Below, piece by piece: positions 1 through 6,946 of a stretch of 42,450 nucleotides of DNA. Below the pieces are notes generated by a model that saw only the letters and a list, made by a program, of their open reading frames with translations, did not search any database and was not told where the DNA came from. Numbering within the stretch: the stretch's first letter is position 1; each line of letters opens with the position of its first letter. The stretch covers positions 1 through 42,450 of the forward strand of contig NZ_VCKZ01000019.1 in the NCBI RefSeq assembly GCF_005889745.1. Reading direction: 5' to 3'. The DNA comes from Actinomadura geliboluensis. Lineage in GTDB: Bacteria; Actinomycetota; Actinomycetes; Streptosporangiales; Streptosporangiaceae. Position numbers and translations under genes: made by a program.

Positions 1-69
1 CCCTTTGTGGGGTTCCCCCTACACCCCTCGTGGGGTTCGGCCTACGGCCCCCTTGTGGGGGCTTTTTGT
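1..69. repeat. Three tandem short hairpins
   Basis: Three units of about 22-24 bp (starting near 1, 24 and 48) each consist of a C-run, a TTTG/TCGT/TTGT-like loop and a G-run, followed by pyrimidines. The shared core GTGGGGTTC occurs at 7-15 and 30-38, and a variant at 55-63. The units are imperfect copies, and the left window edge may cut the array. This is a direct sequence observation; function is inferred only from the last unit, which looks like an intrinsic terminator. Confidence 0.6.
48..67 (+). terminator. Intrinsic terminator-like hairpin with T-run
   Basis: CCCCC (48-52), loop TTGT, GGGGG (57-61), then C and five T residues (63-67). A stem followed by a T-run on the plus strand is the classical intrinsic terminator shape and is rare in such GC-rich DNA. 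It would end a plus-strand transcript entering from the left of the window and would also separate it from the minus-strand gene ending at 105. Confidence 0.6.
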
Positions 70-104
70 GTTCTCGGCTTGTGGCGGTTGGGCGGTCCCT
101 TTTG

Positions 105-872
105 CTAGCGGTCTGTTCTGGGGACCGGGTCGAATGCGCTGTTGCAGGCCGCCACTAGGGCGCGGCGGACGGCGCTGTCCAGGAGGCGCAGGGCCTCGCC
201 TCTGCGGCTCATCTGGTCGGCGCTGAGGCCGCGGTCGTCCATCTGGCGGGCCAGGTCCACTACTAGGGAGAGCCGGCCGGCCAGCGCGGCTACGCGGTGT
301 GCGCGTTGCGGGTAGCCGGGGGCCAGCGGGTGGTCGCCGCGGTCGGGGTCGCGCAGGTCGACCAGCGCGTCCGCGATCTCCGGCGGGACGCCGGCGAAGT
401 CGTCCACCGTCAGCAGCGCCTCCGTGGCGTCCCGCATCGCGAGCGTGAGGCTCCGGTCGGCCTCGGCCAGGGACGGGACGTCCGGCAGCGCCGCCGACGC
501 CTCGTGGGGCGTCCAGCGGACGCCGACGTAGGACGAGCCGCGCCGGTCCTCGGTGGGGACCAGGCCCATCGCCCGGCCGTCCAGGACGGCGACTACGGCG
601 GCGCCCGCCTCGATCGCCGCGGTGTTGAACGCGGGCGGGCCGGTCAGCCCGAGCGGGTCGCCGGGCTCGGGCAGCGCGAGCCGCAGCGCCGACAGCCCGC
701 CGACGCGCAGGTCGCCGAGGCCGCGGCGCAGCGTCACCTCGGCGGGCTCGCCGCCGAGGATCTGCGGGCCGGCGTTCTTCTCGACCGCGTCGACCGCCTC
801 GTCCAGCCCGACGTGCCCCGTCAGCCAGGCGTTGCCCCAGGCGACCAGCGCGGTGGCGACGGCCCCGCTCAT
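105..872 (-). CDS. Conserved hypothetical protein, 255 aa
   Basis: No family is recognised. The ATG at 872 gives a protein opening MSGAVATALVAWGNAWL. A longer in-frame start at 1037 exists, but its extra 55 residues are Arg/Gly-rich and unlike a protein N-terminus, so I prefer 872; the Shine-Dalgarno sequence there is weak. The body is soluble, alternates hydrophobic strands with helices, and has a C-terminal helical half rich in Ala, Leu and Asp. No transmembrane segment, signal peptide or catalytic motif is evident. It is divergent from the ABC ATPase gene across a 221-bp region, so the two may share a control region. It could be an actinomycete-restricted housekeeping-type hypothetical; function is unknown. 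Confidence 0.7.
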   Translation of the reverse strand: MSGAVATALVAWGNAWLTGHVGLDEAVDAVEKNAGPQILGGEPAEVTLRRGLGDLRVGGLSALRLALPEPGDPLGLTGPPAFNTAAIEAGAAVVAVLDGRAMGLVPTEDRRGSSYVGVRWTPHEASAALPDVPSLAEADRSLTLAMRDATEALLTVDDFAGVPPEIADALVDLRDPDRGDHPLAPGYPQRAHRVAALAGRLSLVVDLARQMDDRGLSADQMSRRGEALRLLDSAVRRALVAACNSAFDPVPRTDR

Positions 873-1093
873 GCGTTCGGGCTCATTCCCAGACAGTTCG
901 CAATGGGCATGCGATCCACGATAAGCGCTCGGATCGCCGGTTCCACCGGACGTAAGGGACCTATCGCGGCGGAGGAGCACCGTGGGGCCGCCGTTTCCGC
1001 CGGGGATCCGGCGGCCCACCGCCAGCCCGGATCGCATAGGTTCTTTCCTGAGAGAGAGATCACGGGCTACCGGATGGGAGACGAAGGCGCGCG

Positions 1094-1882
1094 ATGGCCG
1101 GCGAGGTGCTTCAGCTCCGCGGAGTCGGGGTCAGGCGCGGCGGGGCGTCCCTGCTGCGCGATGTCAACTGGACGGTGGACGAGGGCGACCGGTGGGTGAT
1201 CCTGGGGCCGAACGGGGCCGGCAAGACGACGTTGCTCCAGGTCGCCGCCGCGATGCTGCACCCCACTGAGGGCGGTGTCGAGATCCTGGAGGAGGAGCTC
1301 GGCCGCACCGACGTGTTCGAGCTGCGGCCCCGCATCGGCATCGCCAGCTCGTCCGTCGCGGAGAAGGTCCCGGCCGGTGAGACGGTCATCGACCTGGTGC
1401 TGACCGCCTCGTACGCGATCATCGGCCGGTGGCGGGAGGAGTACGACACGACGGACGTCGGCCGCGCCGTCGCGCTGCTGGAGGCGCTCGGCTGCGCCGA
1501 CCTGGTCCGGCGGACGTTCAGCACGCTGTCGGAGGGCGAGCGCAAGCGCGTGCAGATCGCCCGCGCCCTCATGCCCGACCCCGAGCTGCTGCTGCTGGAC
1601 GAGCCCGCCGCGGGCCTCGACCTCGGCGGCCGGGAGGACCTCGTCGCCCGCCTCGCCGCGCTGGCCGGCGACCCGGCCGCCCCCACGATGGCGATGGTCA
1701 CGCACCACGTGGAGGAGGTCCCGGAGGGCTTCACGCACGCGCTGCTGCTGCGCGGCGGCCAGATCGTCGCGCAGGGCAAGGTGGACGAGGTGTTCACCCC
1801 CGAGCACCTCTCGGACACCTTCGGGCTGCCGCTGACGGTCGACCGCCAGAACGGCCGCTGGTACGCCCGCTCGCTCCGCTGA
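1094..1882 (+). CDS. ABC transporter ATP-binding protein (ModF-like, stand-alone)
   Basis: A complete single nucleotide-binding domain of 262 aa. Walker A GPNGAGKTT is at residues 38-46, the signature LSEGE at 145-149 (Gly replaced by Glu in the usual LSGGE), Walker B LLLLDE at 165-170 followed by the D-loop, and the switch histidine in the THH motif at 203-205. The overall pattern, including the variant signature, resembles the COG1119 (ModF-like) ATPases. No permease or binding-protein gene lies next to it; the neighbour 107 bp downstream is a TauE/SafE-type transporter. The ATG at 1094 follows a GAAGG ribosome site at 1083-1087. Substrate is unknown, and a role in molybdate uptake should not be assumed. 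Confidence 0.85.
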   Translation: MAGEVLQLRGVGVRRGGASLLRDVNWTVDEGDRWVILGPNGAGKTTLLQVAAAMLHPTEGGVEILEEELGRTDVFELRPRIGIASSSVAEKVPAGETVIDLVLTASYAIIGRWREEYDTTDVGRAVALLEALGCADLVRRTFSTLSEGERKRVQIARALMPDPELLLLDEPAAGLDLGGREDLVARLAALAGDPAAPTMAMVTHHVEEVPEGFTHALLLRGGQIVAQGKVDEVFTPEHLSDTFGLPLTVDRQNGRWYARSLR

Positions 1883-1989
1883 TATCGGGCGGAACCCGTC
1901 CGAACCACCCCCCGATCGGCGGTGCCCGGCACCGGTGTCCCTACGATGTGCGCACCGCCGTGAACTCGCAGCGCTGAGATGGGACGCAC

Positions 1990-2763
1990 GTGAACCTGCT
2001 GGACGCGGCCGCCATTTTCGCGGCCGGGGTGGCCGCCGGAAGCATCAACACGGTCGTCGGGTCCGGCTCCCTCATCACCTTCCCCACGATGCTGGCGCTC
2101 GGCTACCCGCCCGTCGTGGCGAACATCTCCAACAACATCGGGCTGGTCCCCGGCGGCGTGACCGGCGCCTACGGATACCGCGAGGAGCTGAAGGGCCAGC
2201 GGAGCCGGCTGGTGCGGCTGGCCAGCGCGTCCTTCCTCGGCGCGGTGATCGGCGGCCTGCTGCTGCTCGGGCTGCCCGCCGAGGCGTTCAACGTCATCGT
2301 CATCGCGCTGATCATCATCGCCCTGGTCCTGGTCGTCGTGCAGCCGCGGCTCCAGCGGTGGATGATGCGGCGCCGCGAGGGCGAGCACCATCCGCACGGC
2401 GGCCCGGTGCTGTGGGCGGGCGTGCTGTTCGCGGGCATGTACGGCGGCTACTTCGGCGCCGCGCAGGGCATCATCCTCATCGCCCTGCTCGGCATCATGC
2501 TGGACGACGACCTGCAGCGCATCAACGCGGGCAAGAACGTCCTGTCGGCGGTCGTGAACGGCACCGCCGCGCTGCTGTTCACGCTCATGTGGCTGTTCGC
2601 CGACACGAAGGTCAGCTGGCTCGCGGTGCTGATGATCGCGGCGGGCTCGACCTGCGGCGGCCTGATCGGCGCGCGGGTCGGCCGGCGCATCCCGCCGCTG
2701 GTGCTGCGCGGCGTGATCGTCGCCGTCGGCGTGGCCGCGATCGTGAACCTGCTGCTGGCCTGA
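1990..2763 (+). CDS. TauE/SafE (sulfite exporter) family membrane transporter
   Basis: A 257-aa polytopic membrane protein with about seven to eight hydrophobic segments. The N-terminal segment has the small-residue pattern AAGSINTVVGSGSLITFP, typical of the TauE/SafE family, followed by a second repeat half beginning GMYGGYFGAAQGIILI. Both halves show the internal duplication known for this family, whose members move sulfite, sulfonates or other organic anions across the cytoplasmic membrane. The start is GTG at 1990 with GGGA about 6 nt upstream. It follows the ABC ATPase gene in the same direction, so co-transcription is plausible. The actual substrate cannot be read from sequence. Confidence 0.85.
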   Translation: MNLLDAAAIFAAGVAAGSINTVVGSGSLITFPTMLALGYPPVVANISNNIGLVPGGVTGAYGYREELKGQRSRLVRLASASFLGAVIGGLLLLGLPAEAFNVIVIALIIIALVLVVVQPRLQRWMMRRREGEHHPHGGPVLWAGVLFAGMYGGYFGAAQGIILIALLGIMLDDDLQRINAGKNVLSAVVNGTAALLFTLMWLFADTKVSWLAVLMIAAGSTCGGLIGARVGRRIPPLVLRGVIVAVGVAAIVNLLLA

Positions 2764-2810
2764 CCAGCGTTTTCGGGGGCCGTGCCGGGATTCGCGGGCC
2801 GGTATTTCGG

Positions 2811-2827
2811 GTATATCTCGAATATAC
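2811..2827. promoter_or_regulatory. Perfect AT-rich inverted repeat (candidate operator)
   Basis: GTATAT (2811-2816), spacer CTCGA, ATATAC (2822-2827): a perfect 6-bp inverted repeat inside otherwise GC-rich DNA, 26 bp before the start of the 78-aa gene. The position and AT-richness fit a repressor site overlapping a -10 region. No regulator gene lies directly next to it. The responsible factor is unknown. Confidence 0.45.
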
Positions 2828-2852
2828 GTTCGACTACCGGAGGTTCGCGCGG

Positions 2853-3089
2853 ATGAAGGGCGACAGGGTCGAGATCGTGGTCGACGCCGGGGGCGACGGA
2901 ACGCGGACGTACGAGGTCGCGGCCAGCCGCGCCGGCCGCCGCGTGGAGATCGCGACCAGGCGCGGCGTCGTGGAGGTCACCGAGGTCACCCGGACGGGCA
3001 CCCCCGTCCGGACGGCGCGCTTCATGTCCAGCCGGGTGCTGGCCCTGGTGGAGCATCCCGTCGGCACCGAGCCCGCCGAGCCCGCTTAG
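2853..3089 (+). CDS. Small hypothetical protein, 78 aa
   Basis: The ATG at 2853 is preceded by a strong ribosome site ACCGGAGG (2836-2843). The protein (MKGDRVEIVVD...) reads as alternating beta strands: VEIVVD, TYEVAASRAG, VEIATRRGVVEVTEVTR, then a Val/Leu-rich strand and a short acidic Pro tail. It has no signal peptide or membrane segment. The same frame is open far upstream, but the ribosome site and the AT-rich palindrome place the true start here. It ends 12 bp from the end of the convergent Rieske gene. No family is recognised; a small beta-rich cytoplasmic protein is all that can be said. Confidence 0.6.
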   Translation: MKGDRVEIVVDAGGDGTRTYEVAASRAGRRVEIATRRGVVEVTEVTRTGTPVRTARFMSSRVLALVEHPVGTEPAEPA

Positions 3090-3101
3090 GCGGGCCGTGC
3101 G

Positions 3102-4016
3102 TCAGACGGGCCGCACCTGGAGCATGCCCTCTTCGGTGACGCGGGTCTCGAAGGCGGGCTGGCGGGCCGTGGCGGGGCCGTGCACGACCGAGCCGTCCGC
3201 GACGCGGAACGTGCTGCCGTGCCAGGGGCAGACGACGCAGATGTCGGCCTCGTCGTCGGTGACGATGCGGCCCTGGTGGAGCGGCCCGGCGAGGTGGCTG
3301 CAGCGGTCGGCGAGGACGTGGACGTCGTCGCCGGTCCGCAGCACGAACAGCCGGATGTAGCCGAGCCTGCGGGTGACGGGCCAGCCGTCCGGGAGCTCCT
3401 CGGCGGCGCACAGGTCGTGCCAGCCGAGCGGGACGAGGTGGGCGACCTGGTCGGCGTGGCTGGCGCCGGCGGCCTGCCGGAACGCCAGGTGCCCGCCGAG
3501 GTAGGCGCCCGCGACGAGCGTGGACAGCCCGGCGAAGCCGAGCGCCCGGCCGGCGCCATCGCGGCCCTGGTGGCGGGCGATGAGCGACGCCGAGTACAGC
3601 AGGCTCGTCGTGGCCATCCCGGCGGCGTGGACGAGCCCGACGCGCTGCTGCTCGCGGTGCAGCGAGCCCCAGTCGGCGATGCCGGTGAGCACGGTCGGGA
3701 CGGCTCCGGCGAGGCCGGCGGCGACGAGGGCCTGCGCGGCGCGGCGCGTCCCCGGCATGAGGTCGAGGACGGCGGCGGAGACCCACAGGCCGACGGGCAC
3801 GTCGGTGAGCGGCGGATGGGCGGGCTGGCCGAGCGGGACGCCGTGCAGGGCGTCCTTGGCCGGGCCGGGCCGCAGCGTCCGCCGCACGGCCGTGGACAGC
3901 ACGCGGATGGTACGGTCCAATCCGCTCGCCTGCTCCAGTGCCTCGGTGGCGTCCGCGATCCCCGGGGACGCCTGCGGCCGGGACCCGCGCCGGAATATGT
4001 TCACCCGTCGGTGCAT
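3102..4016 (-). CDS. DUF2231 membrane domain fused to Rieske [2Fe-2S] domain
   Basis: A 304-aa protein in two parts. Residues about 60-180 form a DUF2231-type membrane domain (PAHPPLTDVPVGLW signature, then four hydrophobic helices). Residues about 195-300 form a Rieske-type ferredoxin domain with both ligand boxes intact: C239-x-H241 and C263-x2-H266 (CPWHGSTF). The cluster should transfer electrons at the membrane. The ATG at 4016 follows GGAGGAGGG, an excellent ribosome site. The gene lies 104 bp downstream of the molybdopterin oxidoreductase gene on the same strand, suggesting that the Rieske domain accepts or delivers electrons for that enzyme; this link is inferred from position only. 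Confidence 0.88.
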   Translation of the reverse strand: MHRRVNIFRRGSRPQASPGIADATEALEQASGLDRTIRVLSTAVRRTLRPGPAKDALHGVPLGQPAHPPLTDVPVGLWVSAAVLDLMPGTRRAAQALVAAGLAGAVPTVLTGIADWGSLHREQQRVGLVHAAGMATTSLLYSASLIARHQGRDGAGRALGFAGLSTLVAGAYLGGHLAFRQAAGASHADQVAHLVPLGWHDLCAAEELPDGWPVTRRLGYIRLFVLRTGDDVHVLADRCSHLAGPLHQGRIVTDDEADICVVCPWHGSTFRVADGSVVHGPATARQPAFETRVTEEGMLQVRPV

Positions 4017-4120
4017 GTCCCTCCTCCGCGGCTATGAGACGCCTGATGCGACATTAGTCTTCCGCGTTCTCCTGCGGCCAGTCATACCTACCTGCGGCCG
4101 GGAGGGGCTAAACAACGGGG

Positions 4121-6352
4121 TCAGGACACCGGCGCGGGCGATACCGCCTCCAGCGTGACGGGGACGCCGTTGAACACCGCGTTGCCCGACAGGGGGTCGA
4201 TCTCCTGCTCGTCGGTGACGGCGTTGACGTTGACGCCGGCGTGCTCGCGCGCGACGGCGGTACGCGTCCCAGGGCGGTCGTGACCCCATCCGTGCGGCAG
4301 GCTGACGACGCCTGGCATGACGGTGTCGGTGGGTTCTGCAACGGCCTCCACGGTGCCCGTGCGGGACGTGACGCGGACGGTGTCGCCCGCAGCGACGCCT
4401 ATACGTTCGGCATCAGCGGGGTTGAGCTGGAGAGTGCACGTGTTGGAGCCGCGCACCAGTTCGGGGACGTTGTGCAGCCAACTGTTGTTGGAGCGCAGAT
4501 GGCGGCGGCCGATCAGTACCGTGCCGTCGTTCTGCGGGGCGCCCAGGGCCGCGTGCAGCCGGTCGACGTCTGCGGCGAACGTGGACGGGCACAACTCGAC
4601 CCGTCCGGACGTCGTGCAGAGCACCTCGTCCAGGCGCGGCTTGAGGGCGCCAAGGTCGAGGCCGTGCGGGTGCTCGGTGCGCAGCCGCGTGAGGGTGAGG
4701 CCGGACGGGTCGGCGCCGAACCCGTCGCCGTAGGGGCCGAGGCGCAGCATCATGTCGAGCCGCTGCTCGGTGGACGTGCCGCTGTCGAGCATCTTGCGCA
4801 GTTCGTCCGGCTCCCGGCCGTGCACCGGGGAGCCCGCGAGCGCGGTGGCCTTCGCCAGCGTCGAGGTGATGATCACCTCGTCGAGGGCGGCGGGGTCGCC
4901 GTCCGCGCCGGTCGCGGCCATCGCGAGCCGCGCGAGGAGCATGGCCTCGCTGGGACGCCCGTCCGGCAGCGGGACGACGGGCGGCGAGTAGCGGGCGTAG
5001 TCGCGGACGGCGAGCCCCGTCAGCGCGATGTCGTAGTGCGGCGTCTGCGCCGGGCGCGGCGGCGGCAGCACCACGTGCGCGTGCCGGGTCGTCTCGTTCA
5101 GGTAGGGGTCGACGCTGACCATGAACTCCAGCCCGGCGAGCGCCCGGTCCAGCCGGGCGGCGTTCGGGGACGACAGCGCCGGGTTGCCGCCGATCGTGAC
5201 GAGCGCCCTGACCTGGCCCTCGCCGGGGGTCTCCAGCTCGTCCGCGAGCGTGGCGACCGGCAGCTCCCCGTTGACCTCGGGCAGGCCGCGGACGCGGCTG
5301 CGCCACCGCCCGGTCGTGAACGGCTTCTTGCGGCGGTACACGGGCATGTGGGCGGGCCGCGGGAACATCGCGCCGCCCTCCCGGTCGAGGTTCCCGGTGA
5401 GGACGTTCAGGGCGTCCACGAGCCAGCTGTTGAGCGTCCCGTACGCCTGGGTGCAGGTCCCGATGCGGCCGTAGACGGCGGCGCGGCCGGCTCCGGCCAG
5501 CTCGCGGGCGGTCCGCCGGATCACGTCCGCCGGGATGCCGGTGACGGGCGTGACGCGCTCGGGCGCGAAGTCGACGGCGATGGCGCGCAGGTCGTCCAGG
5601 CCGTTGACGCGTCCGGCCAGGTGCTCGGGGGACGCGACGAGGTCCTCGGCGAACAGGGTGTGGACGAGTGCCATGAGGAAGAACGCGTCCGTCCCCGGGC
5701 GGATGAACAGGTGCTCGTCGGCGAGCGCGGCCGTCCGCGTGCGGCGCGGGTCGACGACGGTGACCTTGCCCCCGCGCGCCTGGATCGCCTTGAGCCGTCC
5801 GGGGAAGTCGGGGGCCGAGGCCAGGCTCCCGTTCGACTCCAGCGGGTTCGCGCCCAGCATGAGCAGGTGGTCGGTGCGGTCGAGGTCCGGGACGGGGATC
5901 GCCAGGGGGTCGCCGAACATGTGCCCGCACGCGACGTGCTTCGGCATCTGGTCGGCGGTACTGGCGGTGAACAGGTTCCTGGTGCCGAGCGCCTTCACGA
6001 TGGCGGCGACGTACAGCGGCCCGGCGATCGAGTGCGCGGTCGGGTTGCCGATGTAGACGGCGACGGCGTCGCGCCCGTGCCGCTCGATGACGCTGGCCAG
6101 ACCTTGCCGGACGGCTTCGAACGCCTCGTCCCATCCGGTCGCTTCGCCGTTGACCAGGGGTTCCGCCAGGCGGTCGGGGTCACCGTCCAGACTGCCGAGG
6201 GTCGCGCCCTTGGGGCAGATGAAGCCTTTGCTGAACGGGTCCTTAACGTCGCCGCGTACGCGGGTTACCGCTCCCGTGTCGTCCAGGGTCAGTTCCAGCC
6301 CGCACAGGGCTTCGCAAAGGGGACAGGTGCGGAACGCCGTGCGGTCGCCCAT
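4121..6352 (-). CDS. Molybdopterin-dependent oxidoreductase (formate dehydrogenase / BisC-like)
   Basis: A 743-aa single-subunit enzyme of the DMSO-reductase superfamily. The N-terminus carries a [4Fe-4S] site C10-x2-C13-x3-C17 with the fourth cysteine at C46 (ICPKG). The middle has the molybdopterin-dinucleotide segments (MLGANPLESNG, VTVVDPRRTRTA, GGNPALSSPN), and the C-terminal 110 residues form the dinucleotide-binding barrel (RSNNSWLHN, TVRVTSRTG, LPHGWGH). The ATG at 6352 follows AAGGAG at good spacing; the frame stays open to 6796, but that extension lacks family features and overlaps the NfeD gene. Family members oxidise formate or reduce N-/S-oxides or nitrate; the molybdenum ligand is not obvious from sequence, so substrate is open. 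No dedicated beta/gamma subunits are present; the downstream Rieske protein is the candidate partner. Confidence 0.88.
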   Translation of the reverse strand: MGDRTAFRTCPLCEALCGLELTLDDTGAVTRVRGDVKDPFSKGFICPKGATLGSLDGDPDRLAEPLVNGEATGWDEAFEAVRQGLASVIERHGRDAVAVYIGNPTAHSIAGPLYVAAIVKALGTRNLFTASTADQMPKHVACGHMFGDPLAIPVPDLDRTDHLLMLGANPLESNGSLASAPDFPGRLKAIQARGGKVTVVDPRRTRTAALADEHLFIRPGTDAFFLMALVHTLFAEDLVASPEHLAGRVNGLDDLRAIAVDFAPERVTPVTGIPADVIRRTARELAGAGRAAVYGRIGTCTQAYGTLNSWLVDALNVLTGNLDREGGAMFPRPAHMPVYRRKKPFTTGRWRSRVRGLPEVNGELPVATLADELETPGEGQVRALVTIGGNPALSSPNAARLDRALAGLEFMVSVDPYLNETTRHAHVVLPPPRPAQTPHYDIALTGLAVRDYARYSPPVVPLPDGRPSEAMLLARLAMAATGADGDPAALDEVIITSTLAKATALAGSPVHGREPDELRKMLDSGTSTEQRLDMMLRLGPYGDGFGADPSGLTLTRLRTEHPHGLDLGALKPRLDEVLCTTSGRVELCPSTFAADVDRLHAALGAPQNDGTVLIGRRHLRSNNSWLHNVPELVRGSNTCTLQLNPADAERIGVAAGDTVRVTSRTGTVEAVAEPTDTVMPGVVSLPHGWGHDRPGTRTAVAREHAGVNVNAVTDEQEIDPLSGNAVFNGVPVTLEAVSPAPVS

Positions 6353-6372
6353 CGGGACACTCCTTGTCAAAC

Positions 6373-6386
6373 GGGACCGTTGTCCC
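6373..6386. promoter_or_regulatory. Short inverted repeat upstream of the molybdo-enzyme gene
   Basis: GGGAC (6373-6377), CGTT, GTCCC (6382-6386), 20 bp upstream of the start of the minus-strand molybdopterin gene. A further GGGAC lies at 6354-6358, next to the start codon. It may be an operator or an mRNA hairpin. With only 5-bp arms in GC-rich DNA, chance is a real alternative. Confidence 0.25.
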
Positions 6387-6499
6387 ATGATGACCGGTGC
6401 GTCCATACCGCGCCATGGCCGCCCCCGAGGCATGGCCGAAGCGCGGTTTTGAGAGTTACTTTTAATACGAGGACTTTCGGCAGCCGCTAGGGAGCTGCT

Positions 6500-6946
6500 A
6501 TGGAGCCGTGGGTCGCCTGGTTGCTGGTCGCCGCGCTGCTCGGAATCGCCGAGCTGCTCAGCCTCACGCTGGCCCTCGGCATCCTCGCCGTCGCCGCGCT
6601 CGCCGCCGGGCTGACCGGGGCGCTGGGCCTGCCGCTCGCCGCGCAGGCCGCCGTGTTCGGCGTGGGGGCGGTCGCGGGCCTCGCGTTCGTCCGGCCCTTC
6701 GCGACCCGGCACATCAGGCAGCCGCCGCCGCTGCGCTCCGGCACCGCCGCGCTGGTCGGCCGCGAGGCGTACACGCTCACCGAGGTGAACCGGCACGGCG
6801 GCCGCGCCCGCATCGGCGGCGAGGAGTGGACGGCCCGCCCCTACGACCCCGACCTCGTCATCCCGGCCGGCGCGACCGCCGACGTCCTCGCCATCGAAGG
6901 GGCCACGGCCCTGCTGTATCCGGTCTCGGCCGAGGAGCCACCATGA
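6500..6946 (+). CDS. NfeD-like membrane protein
   Basis: A 148-aa protein of the short NfeD type (no protease domain). Three hydrophobic segments occupy about residues 5-25, 30-48 and 50-66. They are followed by a soluble C-terminal OB-fold-like domain of about 65 residues (LVGREAYTLTEVN, GEEWTARPYD, ADVLAIEGATALLYP), the NfeD signature region. NfeD proteins pair with SPFH/stomatin proteins in membranes and are thought to modulate their assembly. Here the stop overlaps the start of the SPFH gene by 4 bp (ATGA at 6943-6946), so the two are translationally coupled. The start at 6500 opens with a GAG codon after ATG and sits behind GGGAGCTGCT. Confidence 0.9.
   Translation: MEPWVAWLLVAALLGIAELLSLTLALGILAVAALAAGLTGALGLPLAAQAAVFGVGAVAGLAFVRPFATRHIRQPPPLRSGTAALVGREAYTLTEVNRHGGRARIGGEEWTARPYDPDLVIPAGATADVLAIEGATALLYPVSAEEPP

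Noticed and set aside
1047-1060. CCTGAGAG stretch upstream of the ABC ATPase that recalls the CTGAGA core of TPP riboswitches
   Set aside because: The matching second half of the TPP consensus and the needed helices are absent, and the downstream genes are unrelated to thiamine.
1094-1882. Naming the ABC ATPase a molybdate importer component because a molybdo-enzyme lies nearby
   Set aside because: No ModA or ModB gene is present, the molybdo-enzyme is on the other strand with genes between, and family resemblance alone does not give the substrate.
4241-6490. Long plus-strand open frame of about 750 codons opposite the molybdopterin oxidoreductase
   Set aside because: It is the GC-driven antisense shadow of a gene with clear family motifs; its translation is Arg/Gly/Val-rich without any domain.
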